Shown: positions 9,054-21,674, counted from the stretch's first letter. The stretch: DNA of 64,000 bases from Lentinus brumalis (GCA_001792895.1 MARA01000005.1:1364001-1428000), one strand, 5' to 3'. Program-made: numbers and translations. Notes: a model not told the origin generated them from the sequence alone.

Positions 9054-11851
9054 ATGTCTAGGCGACATCCTGGCAACCACACTATTCCAGACAACCCGCA
9101 CTGGATCGAGTTCCCTCGGACGGACGGGAGCACAGCGCATCTTCCCAAGAATACCACGAAGATTGTAGACAGCGAGGGCCAAGTCAACTACATGCGTCCG
9201 GTTGCCATGGACGAGAGTCTAGCGATTATGTGGAGGGTAGCTGTTGGGACTGCTATGGCTGCACGCATGAACATGCCTAGTGAGTTATTGTCCGTTGGGT
9301 GCCCCTCGCCATCCCTAATGTCATCGAAAGAGGGACCAAATTATGTCCTTAAATCTTTCCCCAAGGGCTACCAACTGTACGACCACAATAAAGGCCCCGT
9401 GAACGCTCCCAGGCATGACCCATATCTCTGCGGTACGTCTAGTCGCTTCCAACTTTTCAGCAGTTGTCTGACGTGCATGAAGGTTCTATCAATGTCAACC
9501 GGTTTCGCTCGACGAACGAGTTCATACCGCATGCTATATGGCTCATGACCGACGACAGTCTGAACCGCGCGAACTGTCAATGCAAGTACTGTACGAAGCA
9601 GCCGCAGCGCATCATTTCCGACACCATGGGTCTTAGCGCACGGCGGTCCGCCTCTGCTGCGGGAGGGCTTCCGTCGACTGTCTCCCGTGCGCCTCGTAAG
9701 CCCCGCGAGCGGCGACAGGATCGCGTTGCGACCAAGCCCTTCGCCGCGGTACGTCGAGCACCGAAGCCTCTGCCGGTAGGACCGCAGCAGTATATCGCCC
9801 CGGAGCGCGACCTCGACGTTCGTTCTTCGTTCGCTCTTGAAGAGGGTCATCGGCCTCGGAGGTATCGGAAAGGCGAGCTGCTGTGGTACCACCTTGACCC
9901 ACCAATACGAGGACGGAGTCCCGAGGAGGACATCACCTACTGGCCTGGGATTGTCGACGAGGCTCATATCAAGACCAATGCTCTACCTACCGGTTCTGCA
10001 GACGGTGACGTGGATATGACCCCGCTCTACGCTGAGGCTGCCGACGCCGACAGCGTACCGTCAGGGCCGAACGAGATCCCTTTGGAAGCACCCGGGTCTG
10101 TTCCATGGAGAATCGAGCAGTGGTACATTTACAAGGTAAAACTCCTCGGCGCGGCCTGCAGCGTCTTCGTCGCGGAGGAGCAAGTTCTACCGTACCTGGC
10201 GTACGCGCCGTCGGACCAGGTCATCACGCACGTGCAGGAGGAGCTCGCGAATCACCTCCAGACCGTCTCGATAGACGAGATGGACAGGGACATCGAGAGC
10301 CACATGTTCTCCTACGACCCAATGCAGCCGGAACCTGCTGGTGACGCCTACTACGAGAAGTACAAGCGTGCTGTTGCACCCTACACTTTGGCCATCCAGA
10401 TCGCGTCGAATGTAGCGCACTATTGGCTCCCCACGGATGAGTGGGACTGCAAGTTCCAAGTGCCCCCGCGTTCTCCCGTCGCCTCAACGTCTTCCGACCC
10501 ACCGCCTCAGCCCCAGCCCCAGTCTCAGTCGCAGCCTCAAAATGCTACTTTGCACTCTGTCATCGAACAATCGTTGACCAAGAACGCGATATCGCCTGCT
10601 TCGATCGCTGGTCCGAACGGCTCTGTGACGGAGCCGGAGAGTATCAGCATGCTCGGTCGAGTGTCGCGCTCGGCGCTTCCACAAACCGTCGTACAAACGC
10701 GCTTCCAGGGGTTGTGGTGGGGCACGGAACGGATATGGACGGGCGAGCTGGTACGACTCAAAATTGCGCGGGCGCAGTTCGCGCCAAAAGGCACGGACAT
10801 CATCTACCCTCCCGCAGGGCCGTCCGCAAGGACGCTGGAGTGGTACAAGCAGAACCATCCGGATATGCTGGAGGGAGGCGAGGACAGTATCGGAGCTGGG
10901 CAGCGAGGTCTCTTCCTGCGGTTGGAGGGGCTTGTCGTGGTGGATGTACCCACTCCTGACGGATCCTCCACTAAGGAGTGCCGTGCGAGCGGTATGCTGT
11001 ATGAAGTTGTCGACGAAGATTGGGAAGACCCGCGGACAAGTCAGGCCGTCCCAGCTGACGCGAAGGGCAAAGGCAAGGCACGCGAGTCTCCCGATGGTGA
11101 GTCCGGTGCGTTGAACGTGCTCGAGCTGTGATGTTGATGCTTTCTTCCAGTAACGATGACAGACTCCATCTCGCAAGGTCCTCACGGGTCCTCCTTCATG
11201 TCTCAACCGTCCCCATTGAAACCTCCGCCCCTACCTAACCCCGATCCGACAGTGCCCATCTCCGAGACAGCGTCTTCTATCCTCTCGCAAACCTCGCCCG
11301 CTGCTGCTGCTGCGACCGAGGCTGCAGCTGCAGCGACCGAACAGAAATCTCGTCTACCCTCTCATCCCGTCCTCTTCACGCCGTACCCACTCCCGCCCGC
11401 CTCCACCTCATACAAGTTCCGCCAGATTCTGCCAGATGGCTACGAAGTTGTGATTTCCCTGTCACTCATCAGCGGACGATACTATCCTGGTCTCCTGCGT
11501 CATCCCCTCCTAGAGTCGACCATCAAGCAGGCCCTGGCGACTAAAGACGAACTTTCACATCGACATCTATGGGCACTCGATGGCCTGTCTCCGGGGGTTC
11601 ACCAGTCTATGGATCCTAGATACTGGAAGGGCTCGAGATTGGTCATGTTCCAGGACGCGGACAAGGAAGCGCGGGATAGGTTCAAGGAGCTTTGGGAGGA
11701 GACGAAGATGGCGCGGCTGCACTCGCAGCGGGAGCCCAGCGAGGGTGCGCGGGAACGACTCAACGAGCTGTGGGAGGAGGCGAAGATCGCGCAGGTGCAC
11801 CCGCACCCGGAGTCTAGCGAGGGTGCGCATGCTGCCATGGAAGTCGATTAG
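9054..11851 (+). CDS. Clr2-like transcriptional silencing protein (SHREC complex)
   Basis: In fission yeast Clr2 is a subunit of SHREC, the Snf2/HDAC complex that silences heterochromatin. Four exons read cleanly: 9054-9279, 9331-9432, 9483-11096 and 11151-11851, giving about 880 aa with phases that match at each GT-AG junction. The N-terminal Clr2 domain is seen as NPHWIEFPRTDGST, MRPVAMDESLAIMWRVAVG, KGYQLYDHNKGP and, at the exon 3 start, a cysteine pair NCQCKYC typical of this domain. The middle contains the Clr2 core: RRYRKGELLWYHLD, YWPGIVDE, WYIYKVKLLGA, and RFQGLWWGTERIWTGELVRLK with a following YP. The last exon carries the conserved end, YKFRQILPDGYEVVISLSLI and SGRYYPGLL. A Gln/Pro/Ser linker and an Ala-rich stretch separate these blocks. 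The C-terminus has two imperfect copies of a 34-residue unit (F/N-ELWEE.K.A..H.). Ordinary codon usage, no sign of transfer. Confidence 0.8.
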
Positions 11852-12383
11852 ATCTTCTGTGGCCGCTGTGCCCTTATTGTCGACTTGTTGTTCGTGCTGC
11901 GTATGTGACTATCCAGGTTGCTCCCCGGCTTCGCCGCGCCACTTTAATATTGCATGATAAGAATTCATTGTTACCGAGTAAACCAGCCTCATAAGGAACA
12001 ACTGATTTGGCTATAATCCGTCATTAGTCGGGTAAGTCTCAGTAATTAAGGGCGGTCGCGTTGGACTCCGATGTCGGACGGCCGGGTTTGGGTCATTGCT
12101 CATCTTCCCGCACGACCACCACCGCCGAAATCCTTTTGTCCTCTGAAGCGCTGCTGGTCGTTGACGAGCAGAGGATCCGTCGCGTCTCTCCCCGCAACTT
12201 GTTGCCTATACCCCCTCTGGTTCACCTGCGACACTAGTTCGACTCGGCGGATCCTCTGAGGCGCGAATCTCGTTCTCGATTCTCTGCCGTCACTTCATTA
12301 TTCCCTCTCCAATACCACCGCCTGACTCGCCTTCAAGCTCTCTGGTCCATCGCTCTCGCTATCGCACTGTCTCGCTCCTTGTT
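11852..12383. other. intergenic region and leader of the KAR9-like gene
   Basis: About 530 bases. The first 200 are AT-richer, with the likely 3' end of the Clr2-like gene. From 12260 the plus strand turns strongly pyrimidine-rich (tctcgttctcgattctctgccg) as in a 5' leader. No gene is seen. Confidence 0.4.
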
Positions 12384-15300
12384 ATGGTCTCGCTTACTCT
12401 CACGTCTTCTCGGTCTAGCATACTCTCGTCTTCATCCAAGAACAGTATCTCTCATGCACCTTCGTTACACTCGCCTTCCGCCCCATCCTCGCCCGCCCCT
12501 TCGGACTCTGCCATGTCTAGTTCCAGCTCTTCCAGTGGTAGTGTGGGTAGAGCCGACGATGGTATGTCCGAAGCATGTATCGCCTCATGCCCGTGGTTGA
12601 TCAGTCTTCACAACCTAGAGGACCACACTATCACCGTGAAACGCGCATCCATGTTCTCCTTCATGTCCAGGGCAAAGGAGAAGAGCTATGAGTAAGTCCG
12701 TCATCCGATCGCTGTATCACGACGAGCAGCCCGAGCCGGGAGTGCGGCTGAGATAGTTCCCTCATAACCCTATTGGTCTTTCACCCTAAATGGATTCAGA
12801 GACACATCGCGCGTGTCACTCAACAGCTGTCGAGTGTGACCTTGTGTCGGCCATCACGTCCCCGAGCAGCGCGAATAAGACCGCGACATATCCCCGCCGC
12901 AAGCAGTGTCCATCGGAGCGCGTTCGTGGTGAAGGCACGGCCGAAGTGTCAGCGCTTCGTTACGAGGCTGTTGCTCGTCGTGTGTACCTTCTGGGTCTCC
13001 ATTTCTGACCAACTTTCAGTGATTTGCGTTTCGTCGCCGTTCCGGCTCAAATGACAGAGCTCTCCTACACGATCTCGGATATTCAGACTCGCATCTTCGG
13101 TGAGTTGATCGACGCTGTCGGGAAGCCATGTGAATTTGGTTGTGGCTTACCTCGCGCTCCACTCCGTTTTCGCTTTCAGAAATTCAGGAATTACGGCACA
13201 AGTCTCAATCTTCCAGCGATGGAAGAAATACTACAAGTAATATTGATGAATCGCTGGTTAGTCTGGACGAGCGCGTAGAAGTTGTGTCCAAGGGCATCAA
13301 GGCTGTCAATGAAGCCCTGGAGCCCCTCTTGAGCCGCGCAACACGAACTCCCACGTTGGCCCGCTCAAACTCGGAAGAGGAAGCAGCATTGCTGCGTAAA
13401 CATTCGGCACTTGTGGCCGAATGGGAGGCCGTTCAGAAAGAGATCCAGGTTCTCAGAGAAGAGCTGAAGGAAGACAAGTGGTTGACCGTGTTCCGCACCG
13501 TGACGGACCAAGCAGACGGCATGATGTCCAGCCTCGAGAAAGCTGTCAATCGATGTCAGGTATGGCCTGAAAATATTTGTTGCTGTCTCGCCGCTCATGA
13601 TACGGCCGCAGGACTTCATGTGGCAAGTGCAGAAGCGAGGTCTAGATGAGGCAGTCTCCCCATCAACCTCCTCGACTTCAGGGCGTTCCGACAAGACGCC
13701 TCTGACTTGGGAGACGTTCGTGTCGCTCTCGGACTCGTTTGAAGCCAAGAAGAAGTATGTTTCGGTGATCATTCGTTCACGCGTCCCCTGACCGAATACT
13801 AGGCACTACATGCCGGCCACCACGAAAGTCCTCTCGATCATAGACAAAGGAGTCCAAGACCGTGTGACCAAGAACGGCGAATGTTTACGGAGACATGCGG
13901 AGTGCACGCAGCGTTGGCGCAATCTCAAGGACCGCATAGCGAGGACGGACGCCGACATGGACAATCTACGGCGAGTCTTCCTGCAGGGGAGCGATGCCGC
14001 TCTGAGTTCAGGAGGTTCAAGCCAGTCAGCCACGACATCGGTGTCCAAAAACGGATTTCTTGCGACTCCTCCCAGCGGCGAGAAGCAAGGCCGTTCGCCC
14101 AGTGGATCAGGCGCTATCTCGCGTTCCATCTCACCATTCCGCAAGATTGCCCAGAAACTCAAGGCGGCTGGATCGGGGACGAAGTCGCCTGCCCCGCGCA
14201 CCTTCACTCCCCTTCCCAGCAAGAGTCCTGCGCTCTCGCGAATGCCTTCATCCGAGCCTACGCGCACCCTCCGTCACAGGTCTTCCATGTTTCATTTCCT
14301 TCAAAGCGGTCAACCCCCTACGCCGACCACTCCCGACCGAGTGTCCCACAGATATAGTAGCAGTGTCACACCTGACCCGTCTCCATCCAGGAAGACTGAT
14401 GCGAACTCCACGCTCAAGCTCTATCGACCAGCGTGGAACAGCTCAACAAGGGTCGAGAATGAAGAACGTGGTGGCACGATCAAGCAGTCCCCTCGGCGAC
14501 CGTCTGTCTCTGGTCGTCCGCGATACTCGGAAGACGATATACCCCCAGTCCCCCCGCTGTACAAACGGAGTCTATCGCGAAGCTCGATGGCCTCTTCTCG
14601 GCCGTGGTCCCCTGTAACATCCTCTTCTACTGCTCAGTCCTCGACTACGCCGTTTTCTATGTACCGGCCACCCTCTCGTTCACACACGCCCGCTGGCCTA
14701 CCTTTGACCAGCACGACCCCAGGACACACATCACCTCCTCGTACGCGTCCGAAGACTCCTAGCCACATACCCGCCCCTTCCAAGCACCTGCGATCGCTGT
14801 CTTACGAAGACGGCGAGACCAGCCCCACGTCACTCTTGCAGCGTGCTCTGTCCCCGACCATGTCTGTGTCCGGGAGTCTGAATAACTTCCCCCCTCGGCC
14901 TCCCAGCCGCTCAATGATACCCATCCCGAGCGTCCATGTCTCTTCAGCATCGCGGCCGGGCACAGCTATGTCCTACCGACCTGACAGCGCAATGTCCTTC
15001 CGTGGGTCCGCGGCCCGCGCGCAGACCCCGGAAGGTTTCATGCGAACACCTCGACTAAGTCGCGCGCCTCCCTCAAGCTTCAAGGATGGTGTTAGTCCTC
15101 GCACTCCAGGCTCCCGCCCTGGATCTCGGGCCGGTGCAGAGACCCCGGACGAGTTCCTTGGCGAGCCCGAGCATTTCTACGCCCCGTCAAACTACAGGGA
15201 CCCTCTTGACGTGGAGGTGGCCAACATCGTCAACTCTATTCCACACAGCATGGTCGTGGAGCGTGTTGACCCTCCCCTGAAGAACATTCCCAAGGAGGGC

Positions 15301-15540
15301 GAGGAGCTTCGCGCCTCATATGCGTTCTCGAATGCGCTGAGCAAGAAGATCATTGCGTGTAAGCTAACGACGATGGCGCGTACGGGGAGGGCTCCGACCA
15401 AGAAGGTCATGTGTCGTGTAGGTGGAGGTACGTCCTTCTGCTCTCTCCCTCATATCCCTATGTATCAACGCAGACACTGACGTACTTTTGTAGGCTGGCA
15501 GGATCTCCGAGTTTATGTTATGTCCCGTCAATCTGCATGA
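12384..15540 (+). CDS. KAR9/GAS2-domain cortical protein linking microtubules and actin
   Basis: Yeast Kar9 guides the spindle by tying microtubule plus ends to myosin V; basidiomycete relatives end in a GAS2 (GAR) microtubule-binding domain. Exon 1 (12384-about 12691) is Ser-rich, then SCPWLISLHNLEDHTITVKR. Helical exons follow with MTELSYTISDIQTRIF, EIQELRHKSQSS, LDERVEVVSKGIKAVNEALE and KEDKWLTVFRTVTDQADGMM. After introns near 13561-13612 and 13755-13802 come HYMPATTKVLSIIDKGVQDR and a disordered tail of about 400 residues rich in S, P, T and R with many SPxR/TP sites. The GAS2 block is last: IVNSIPHSMVVERVDPPLKN, ASYAFSNALSKKIIACKLTT, TKKVMCRVGGGWQDLRVYVM. The final intron is about 15427-15493; stop 15538-15540. 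Around 12985-13020 the coding frame meets a TGA, so a short intron (about 36-40 bases ending ctgaccaactttcag) is needed. That junction is not certain. Confidence 0.75.
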
Positions 15541-15789
15541 ACTATATTGGAGGGGGTATCAGAAGAGGTGGAACTGGGAGCTCTGGATCATATGGATCGA
15601 AGGACAGTAATCACGACACTAAACTACCACGATCTTCCATCGTAATCTCTTGGCGTATGTCCATCTCCAACGTTCGTTATGCATTATGCCTTCTGCGATG
15701 TACATTTCGAGACCAGGGGGAAACTGAGAACTTGTACAACCGCGATATGCTGGTACGCGGGATTCGGAAGGAGTATTCAACCAGGTTGA

Positions 15790-18676
15790 CTAGCTTGTCG
15801 GCATCTTGAGGCACGTTGTGCGCAGACCATCTCCGGCCCATTTTGCGACTTCGATGAGGAGGGCTCTTTTCTTGTCCATCCCTGCGGCTGATTTCAGCTC
15901 GTACAGCGTCGCTGATTGATGCCATACATTAGCGATCATAGGAGGGGAGGAGAAACGGCCTAATACACGTACAGAGGTTGAATAGGAATGGCTCCGCTGT
16001 GACGATCGCAGAGGGTGAGGTTCGGAGTGCCGTCTCCAGGACCTCGATGCCCTACGGAAGAGGTCAGAATGCACGTCACTTCGCCGCGACGTCGTGAGAT
16101 ACCACATACCTCTTGCAGCCGCCCTTGGTTGAGCAGCGCAACTGCGAGGTTGTTCACCGCGACGAAGTTCTCCGGGTCAGCGGCGAGAATCTTCTGGAGC
16201 TCGGTCGTCGCACGCTGCCAGTCACCCTCTGCGGACGCGAACAGCGCAGCGTTCATGATCTTCTGGACCGGGTCTGCCGTCGGGTCCTCTGCGACAACGG
16301 CGAAGTGCTTCGCCGCCATTACGACATATCCGCCTTGCAAGTACACACGGGCAACCGCGGAGCGGAGGGTGGGCGACGTGTTGTTGCCGTTCTGGACGCA
16401 GAGCGGTTCCAGGATCTTCGCGGCGGCGGCATAGTCCTGTCAATGGACGTCGTGGTTAGGACTGATGAATGGCGGGCAGCAACGGGGGAATACATGACAT
16501 GCTTTCATTTCAATTAGCTGGGATGCAATAATGAGGGACACCCGCGACCCTCGCTCTGTCCACATCGCGGCCGCGGCCGGGTCTAATTTCGTCGCGCGGG
16601 CCTTGGTCTTGCACCGGTGCAGGAGGGCGGCGAGGGCGTCGAGGTAGCCCATGTGGTCGCCCGCCCAATACTTGAGCTTCGCATAGAGGACCTCGAGTTC
16701 GAACGGAAGGACACGATCGAAGAGGAACGCCCGCTTCTCAGGGGCCTCGATGGCGTGCAGGACGGTGAATAGGTTCGTGCATTCTGCGGACGTCTGGTTG
16801 AACAGACGCATGCGGGCCAGCGACGACAGCCGGAGGTACCATAGCTACGAAAAAACCGCACTTAGCAGGGGCTGCTTCGATCATTCAGGAATCGGAGGAG
16901 ACGTACGGAGAGTATGTACGAGACATCTTCTGGGTCGGCCTCGACGATGCGGTCTCGCGCCTGCCTTGCGACGGCACGCCAGCTGTTCGTCATCTGCACA
17001 GTGCATCGTCAACCCAGCTCAGACGCAGAACGCCGCAGTTCACTCACAACCAGCGGATGAATTTCACCACCTGACCGCGCATAATCACCGGTCAAGTCTC
17101 GCGGAGGTCGTTTCTCAGGCGGGATGTATTTCGTCAAAAGCGTACTCAATGGGTCTGTCTATCGATACACGGAGGATGGTTGGGCATAATTTACAGCACT
17201 CTTAGACAACCACCATGTCAACGAGGAAAAAAGAGGGGCGCGCACATTGGGAATGGGCAGGAACATCGTAGGCAACGTGAGACCGGGCAAATACAGTTCG
17301 GGAACGTCTTCTTCGTCTTCATCATCACTGGGAGCCGTGGCCACGACTGGATTCGCTGGTACGGGCTTATTGAGGTTGGGCGAGCGAGGTATCGGAACTG
17401 TCGCCGGAGGCGCGAGAACGATCTCGGCGGAGTGGGTCATGCCCTCTTGAGAGTCGGCAGACGACTCGTCCGAAGACGTCGCGTCCGGGTCCTCAATAAA
17501 GGGGTTCGGGATCTCGGGCTCGCCCACGGGCGCCGGAGGAGACACTAGAGGGACCTCCCGTGGTACCTCCATCGAAGCGGAGAGCTGCGAATCGAGGGTG
17601 GAAGTCAACAGCTCGCCTGATGCCACACCCTCGACTCCGCCAGCTGCCAATTCGGACTGATATACACCAAACGGATCCATGGGTAGGATGCGTGGGGACT
17701 GGGGGGTAGAGGTTTCGCACTTAAACTCTTCCTCTGTATCGAAAGGAAGCACGAGATCTTCTTCAGATGGGGGAACGTCCCAAAGCTGAAATGTTGCAGC
17801 TGATGAAATCTGATACGAGTCCGCAACACCTTGCTCAAGGCCCGAAGTGACCGCAAGGACACTGAGGGAAAGGGGGACGGCTGAGACGACCGGAAGCTCA
17901 AGATCCTCGTCCTCTTGTTGTCCTGGGAGAGGGATATCGCAAGCTTCCAGCGGAGGGAGCGAAACCTCGCCGGGTTCAATCGGAGGTAGAGGAATCTCCC
18001 AAGGCTCAAGTACGGGGAGGGGGATCTTCCAAGGATAACGCGCTTCCTCAATGCAATTCGAAAATGACGAGGTGTGGTCGAGCTCAGCGAGTAAAAGAGT
18101 CTCGAGGGGAGGTGTGAGAGACTCGAGCGACGGCCTGAGCGACGAGTCCTCGGGCGGAGCGATGAGTGATTTGAGTGGGGCACGGCGAGTAGACGATTCC
18201 CCGACGCTGCACTGATCCTCTTGTAGAGATGGGATCCTCCCGTGCGATGAAGGTTGCGATGAGGACTCTACCTGGTGTTCCGCCTCCGGACTGTGCTCCG
18301 AGTCCGTGCTCGACGACCGAGTGTGGCTCGAACTTGATGAGCTGCTGTCCTCCGAGTCGCTGTAGTGCTTGCCAAGGCCACCCGCAGGAATTCTCCTGGG
18401 GAGTGTGTCGACGCTGTGAGGATGGGGAGAGAGGGGGAGGGGGAGATCGTCGGGGACGACGTCGAGGAGGAAGGGAGAGATGCGGGCGTCTTCCTCCTCT
18501 TCGGAGACACTGCGACGATGTCCGCGTAAGGAAATGTGGCTGATCCGCCGCTTCAGCCCGCTAACGATCCGCTTGACTCCTTTCGGCGACGTGTGTTTCG
18601 ACGCCGTCGTCGCTGTTGTCGTCGACACCGTGGACGGGCGACGCGGTGAGGGAGGTGTCTTATGAAGGAAAGGCAT
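15790..18676 (-). CDS. TRAPPC12-like trafficking protein particle complex subunit (TPR repeats)
   Basis: TRAPPC12 belongs to the metazoan/fungal TRAPPIII complex, which activates Rab1/Ypt1 in ER-Golgi traffic and autophagy. The start MPFLHKTPPSPRRPSTV at 18676 opens an N-terminal region of about 470 residues, disordered and rich in Ser, Pro and Glu. The conserved entry LYLPGLTLPTMFLPIPN is followed by an intron (about 17162-17248) and TDPLSTLLTKYIPPEKRPPR, which is the characteristic junction of this family. Then come LWYLRLSSLARMRLFNQTSA, ECTNLFTVLHAI, PFELEVLYAKLKYWAGDHMG, and TPR helices (GGYVVMAAKHFAVVAED, GDWQRATTELQKILAADPEN, NNLAVALLNQGRLQE). The C-terminus is TLYELKSAAGMDKKRALLIE and ends at a stop at 15790-15792. 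On the minus strand a TATATAA lies about 50 bases before the ATG. An open frame continues upstream to 19111 but its residues are unlike the family and I exclude them. Confidence 0.8.
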
Positions 18677-20891
18677 GGTGTGGTGTTCACATTTGTTAGG
18701 AGAGCAAGCGGCGGGGGAGGCAAGCGTTATATACCCGCGTCCAGGCGCAAAATGAATTCCGCACGCCACGCTCGCCCGTCGGGCGTGGCCTCTGCGCCGG
18801 GAGCGATCTGGACAGGCAGCTGCACGGGTGGCATCGGGCGGATGTACTGCATTGTTGCCGTTTCCGTCAGTATCAATGCTATCATCTGGCCCGGACACGA
18901 CTACTCCACACCCCTCGGATGTTAACACATGTGTGATGCGTGTCTTGCATATTTCTGTTATTCTGATCAATTCGCCCACATGCTGCTGGACATGTAGAAC
19001 CTGTGCACTATGTGCGACGAAGAGGAGGGGGAATACCGCACGGGTTTGGATTGTCTGGGACCGTTCCAGGCGGCTAGACCGCCAGTGCGAGACTAGTCGA
19101 AATGAAGACATGTCCAGTTGATGTCCAGTTGATCTATGTACATAACAATATGTCGCGCCTTATGAAAGCAAACGCGGTGAAAGTCGTGAGACTGGTTGGC
19201 CGTCTTGAACGATCATATAGGTTGATAGCGATTCGACCATGCAAGTGGTCGCATCGGGGCTGCCCTGGGATATCTTCAACGACGCCGGTTGAACCGTTGA
19301 ACATTGATTCCCAGTGAGAATCGGACCTATTACGAACGATTACCGTGTATTATAAGCTATGCTGAGCACTTGAATAGCCCATAATAGATCTGCATAGACG
19401 ACAATACAAAATTGTCCCGGTTTTATAGACCTCCCTATATGATTCCAACCGGCTCCACATGAGCAGATCTATTACGGTCTACTCAACGCTACTGGTGTGT
19501 AGGAAGAATTGGAATAATATATTGACACATATCGTCATATACACGTATAGCTATGCTCATACTTAACCCGCCCTCCAGGTACCCAGCCCACCCCTCCAGT
19601 GCACCAAAAACTGGCACTCACCGTGCTTGCGAGGTGCTCCGCCACGCCGGAGTGTCGTGCTCGCGACGTCCATCGCCGCGCCCAAGCGTCGTCTGCGCTG
19701 TGCCCCAGTGCCGCGCTCGCAATGTCCGTTGCCGCGTCCGAGTACCACGCTCGCGATGTCCGTCCCCGGGAAGGCTGTGAGTGCGACGTTCAGCTGAGTA
19801 TCCGTCAGAGCTACGAAAGCCTCACCTGCAATCCCACTGCCTGCACGTCCAACCCAATTCCTCCACGTCAACAACGCCGGACCTCCAGAGACTCTGGGCG
19901 ACTCACCAAGCGTTCTCCCATAGGGATGGGGCCACTCATACGGTGTCCCTATATGCGCGCGGTGACGTCAGCGACATCACAAGGGCATCCGGACTACTTA
20001 CTTAAGTACTTGCTTCAATTTCTATGGCTGTCTGTTGGCAAGACCTCGCGAGCGCGACGGGAGAACGTGAGGAGGAGGCAAGGCGCAGATACACAGGCAG
20101 AGATGATGGTGGTGAGAGAGAGGAACACTGCAGGCGAGGGCCCGAACAGTGGAACTTGACCAGATCATGGCGCTTACATAACAGAGGGACTGACGTCTGT
20201 TCAGAGGGCAGTTGCAATTTATCAACGCGTCGGTTGTGCGAATGCGCACTCGATGGGCGAAACTTGTGCACATCGCGACGTGCAGTTGCGGAAAGTGGAC
20301 AAGGTCGTCTTGAGTTCGTGCTCCAAAAGTAGGCAACACGAAGCCTAGAATGGAAGGAGCTGTCAGTCTATGCGGTCTTCCGACGAGCAGCCCAGATAAA
20401 CCTAGCTTACCCTATATCCTCCTAGCTTGAAATTGAACAGAATAGGGACGGTTCTCACTGGGATTGATTGGGGGCAACAAAGGGCAACAATCGGAAGGCC
20501 AGTTGGAACCTCTCTGCTTCTTCTGGAAGGTTCATACATTAAGTACGGATGGCGGCGGATAACACTGCATGTGAGTCACCGATCCCGTCCGCGTCATGAC
20601 GTCGACGTCGACTTCACTGCCCTGCTACCTCCGCGCTGGCATCTCGGCCTGTCCGTGCGGTCGTCCATGGTTTTCGGAGATCCTGCGTTCCTGTCACAAC
20701 GATGACGGATCGGCGATTCCGCGGCGGGTGCTCAACAACAGCTGTGTGTTCAGGCCACCTTCGATAGCGGAGGCACACGCGGCGGCGAGGACGTCCCCGA
20801 GGCGGCTAACACCAACGCGTTGTAGGAAGCCAAAATAAATTTCTGGCATATCACCTAGAGGAGGGACGAACCTCAACGACGAACGATGAAC
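18677..20891. other. gene-poor region, 2.2 kb
   Basis: I find no exon with recognisable content on either strand. Around 19320-19560 the sequence is AT-rich; from 19570 to 20340 it is GC-rich with a short local repeat (listed separately). Several short open frames around 20020-20340 and 20430-20840 lack start context and splice signals. This gap lies between the last conserved housekeeping gene and the tandem element array, so it may hold decayed transposon sequence, but nothing in it matches the element by eye. Confidence 0.4.
19650..19775 (+). repeat. short degenerate tandem repeat
   Basis: A unit reading roughly gtgccgcgctcgcaatgtccgt and followed by tgccgcg recurs about three times with substitutions: tgtcgtgctcgcgacgtcc, tgccgcgctcgcaatgtcc, taccacgctcgcgatgtcc. 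The spacing alternates, so it is a decayed minisatellite rather than a precise array. No coding role is evident. Confidence 0.5.
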
Positions 20892-21674
20892 TCATAGGAA
20901 GTGCTTGAAGGCCTCGAAACACGACAGAATGATCCGGCGGTTGTCCAACGGCTGCATCCCCTCGTCATAACGGCGAGCGGCTCTCGGCACCGCAGGAATA
21001 TGAGCGTAGACGACCGTCTCCTGTTGCGGGTATTCGCCCAGTTGAACAGCACGGACAAGGTCCGCAGTGACCGGTATCTTGTAGAAAGTAGGCATCGTGC
21101 CCTTCATCGTGATCCCGGGCATAACGGTGCTGGTAGGGCCAGGCAAGCCGTACCCTCGGACGCGCGTCATATAGTTCCTGTGGAAGGCGGCGATCGCCTG
21201 TGCGATGAGCTGCGGTTCCGGATCAGAGCGGTGGAGGTGCCGCTTGTCTTCTTGGACGACTAGGAGGATGTCCGGGGTCTCGTCGATGATGCAGACGTCT
21301 GTCTTTGCGTGTCGTTCCTCGCCACATACCCAAAAGCGGAGGTCCTTCCGCGTCCTCGTAATGCGTCCATCGTGCCTACCCGTATAACGTAGAGTTCTGA
21401 ACAGTGCGACGAGGAAGTCGGTGACGGCGGACTCCTGGCCATGTGCGGTGGCCTGCGCAAGCTCCAGGGTACGGAGGAGGGCGTAGCTGTCGTCGTGCTG
21501 CGTCGTAGCGGCGTTTTGAGCCACAAGGATTTCATCGTCGACTTGTGGATGGGGGAGATCCGTTATCCCGAAGAAAGAAGCGGAGTCTTGGTATACCACA
21601 CGTATATTGTAGGCAAACAGATCGGTGGGGGTCCAGTCATTTCCCGACTTGGGTGAACGTTTGATAGTGGACAT
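20892..21674 (-). CDS. Agaricomycete orphan-family protein with PD-(D/E)xK-like core, 260 aa
   Basis: Single-exon reading from MSTIKRSPKSGNDWTPTDLF to FEAFKHFL. I recognise the pattern from a family of uncharacterised proteins, multi-copy in Agaricomycete genomes (DLxAYNIRVV...FFG...LP, DDxYxLLRxxxLA, ESAVxDFxVxLxRxLxY, RxxRTRKDxxxxxCGExRHAKTDVCI, LLVxQEDKRH...DPEPQLIAQAIAAF, MPGIxxKGTxPTFYKIPVTxxLxxAV). The central AKTDVCIIDETPDILLVVQ followed by EDKR has the spacing of the PD-(D/E)xK nuclease core: Asp on one strand, then an E-x-K on the next. A following helix with DPEPQLIAQAI fits the fold. Nuclease activity is inference only. The gene ends 167 bases from the first inverted repeat of the tandem element. 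No intron or membrane segment is needed. Confidence 0.6.
   Translation of the reverse strand: MSTIKRSPKSGNDWTPTDLFAYNIRVVYQDSASFFGITDLPHPQVDDEILVAQNAATTQHDDSYALLRTLELAQATAHGQESAVTDFLVALFRTLRYTGRHDGRITRTRKDLRFWVCGEERHAKTDVCIIDETPDILLVVQEDKRHLHRSDPEPQLIAQAIAAFHRNYMTRVRGYGLPGPTSTVMPGITMKGTMPTFYKIPVTADLVRAVQLGEYPQQETVVYAHIPAVPRAARRYDEGMQPLDNRRIILSCFEAFKHFL

Noticed and set aside
18677..19111. Upstream extension of the TRAPPC12 frame to an earlier ATG
   Set aside because: Residues before MPFLHKTPP are unlike the rest, and a TATA-like site lies in this segment, so it is promoter.
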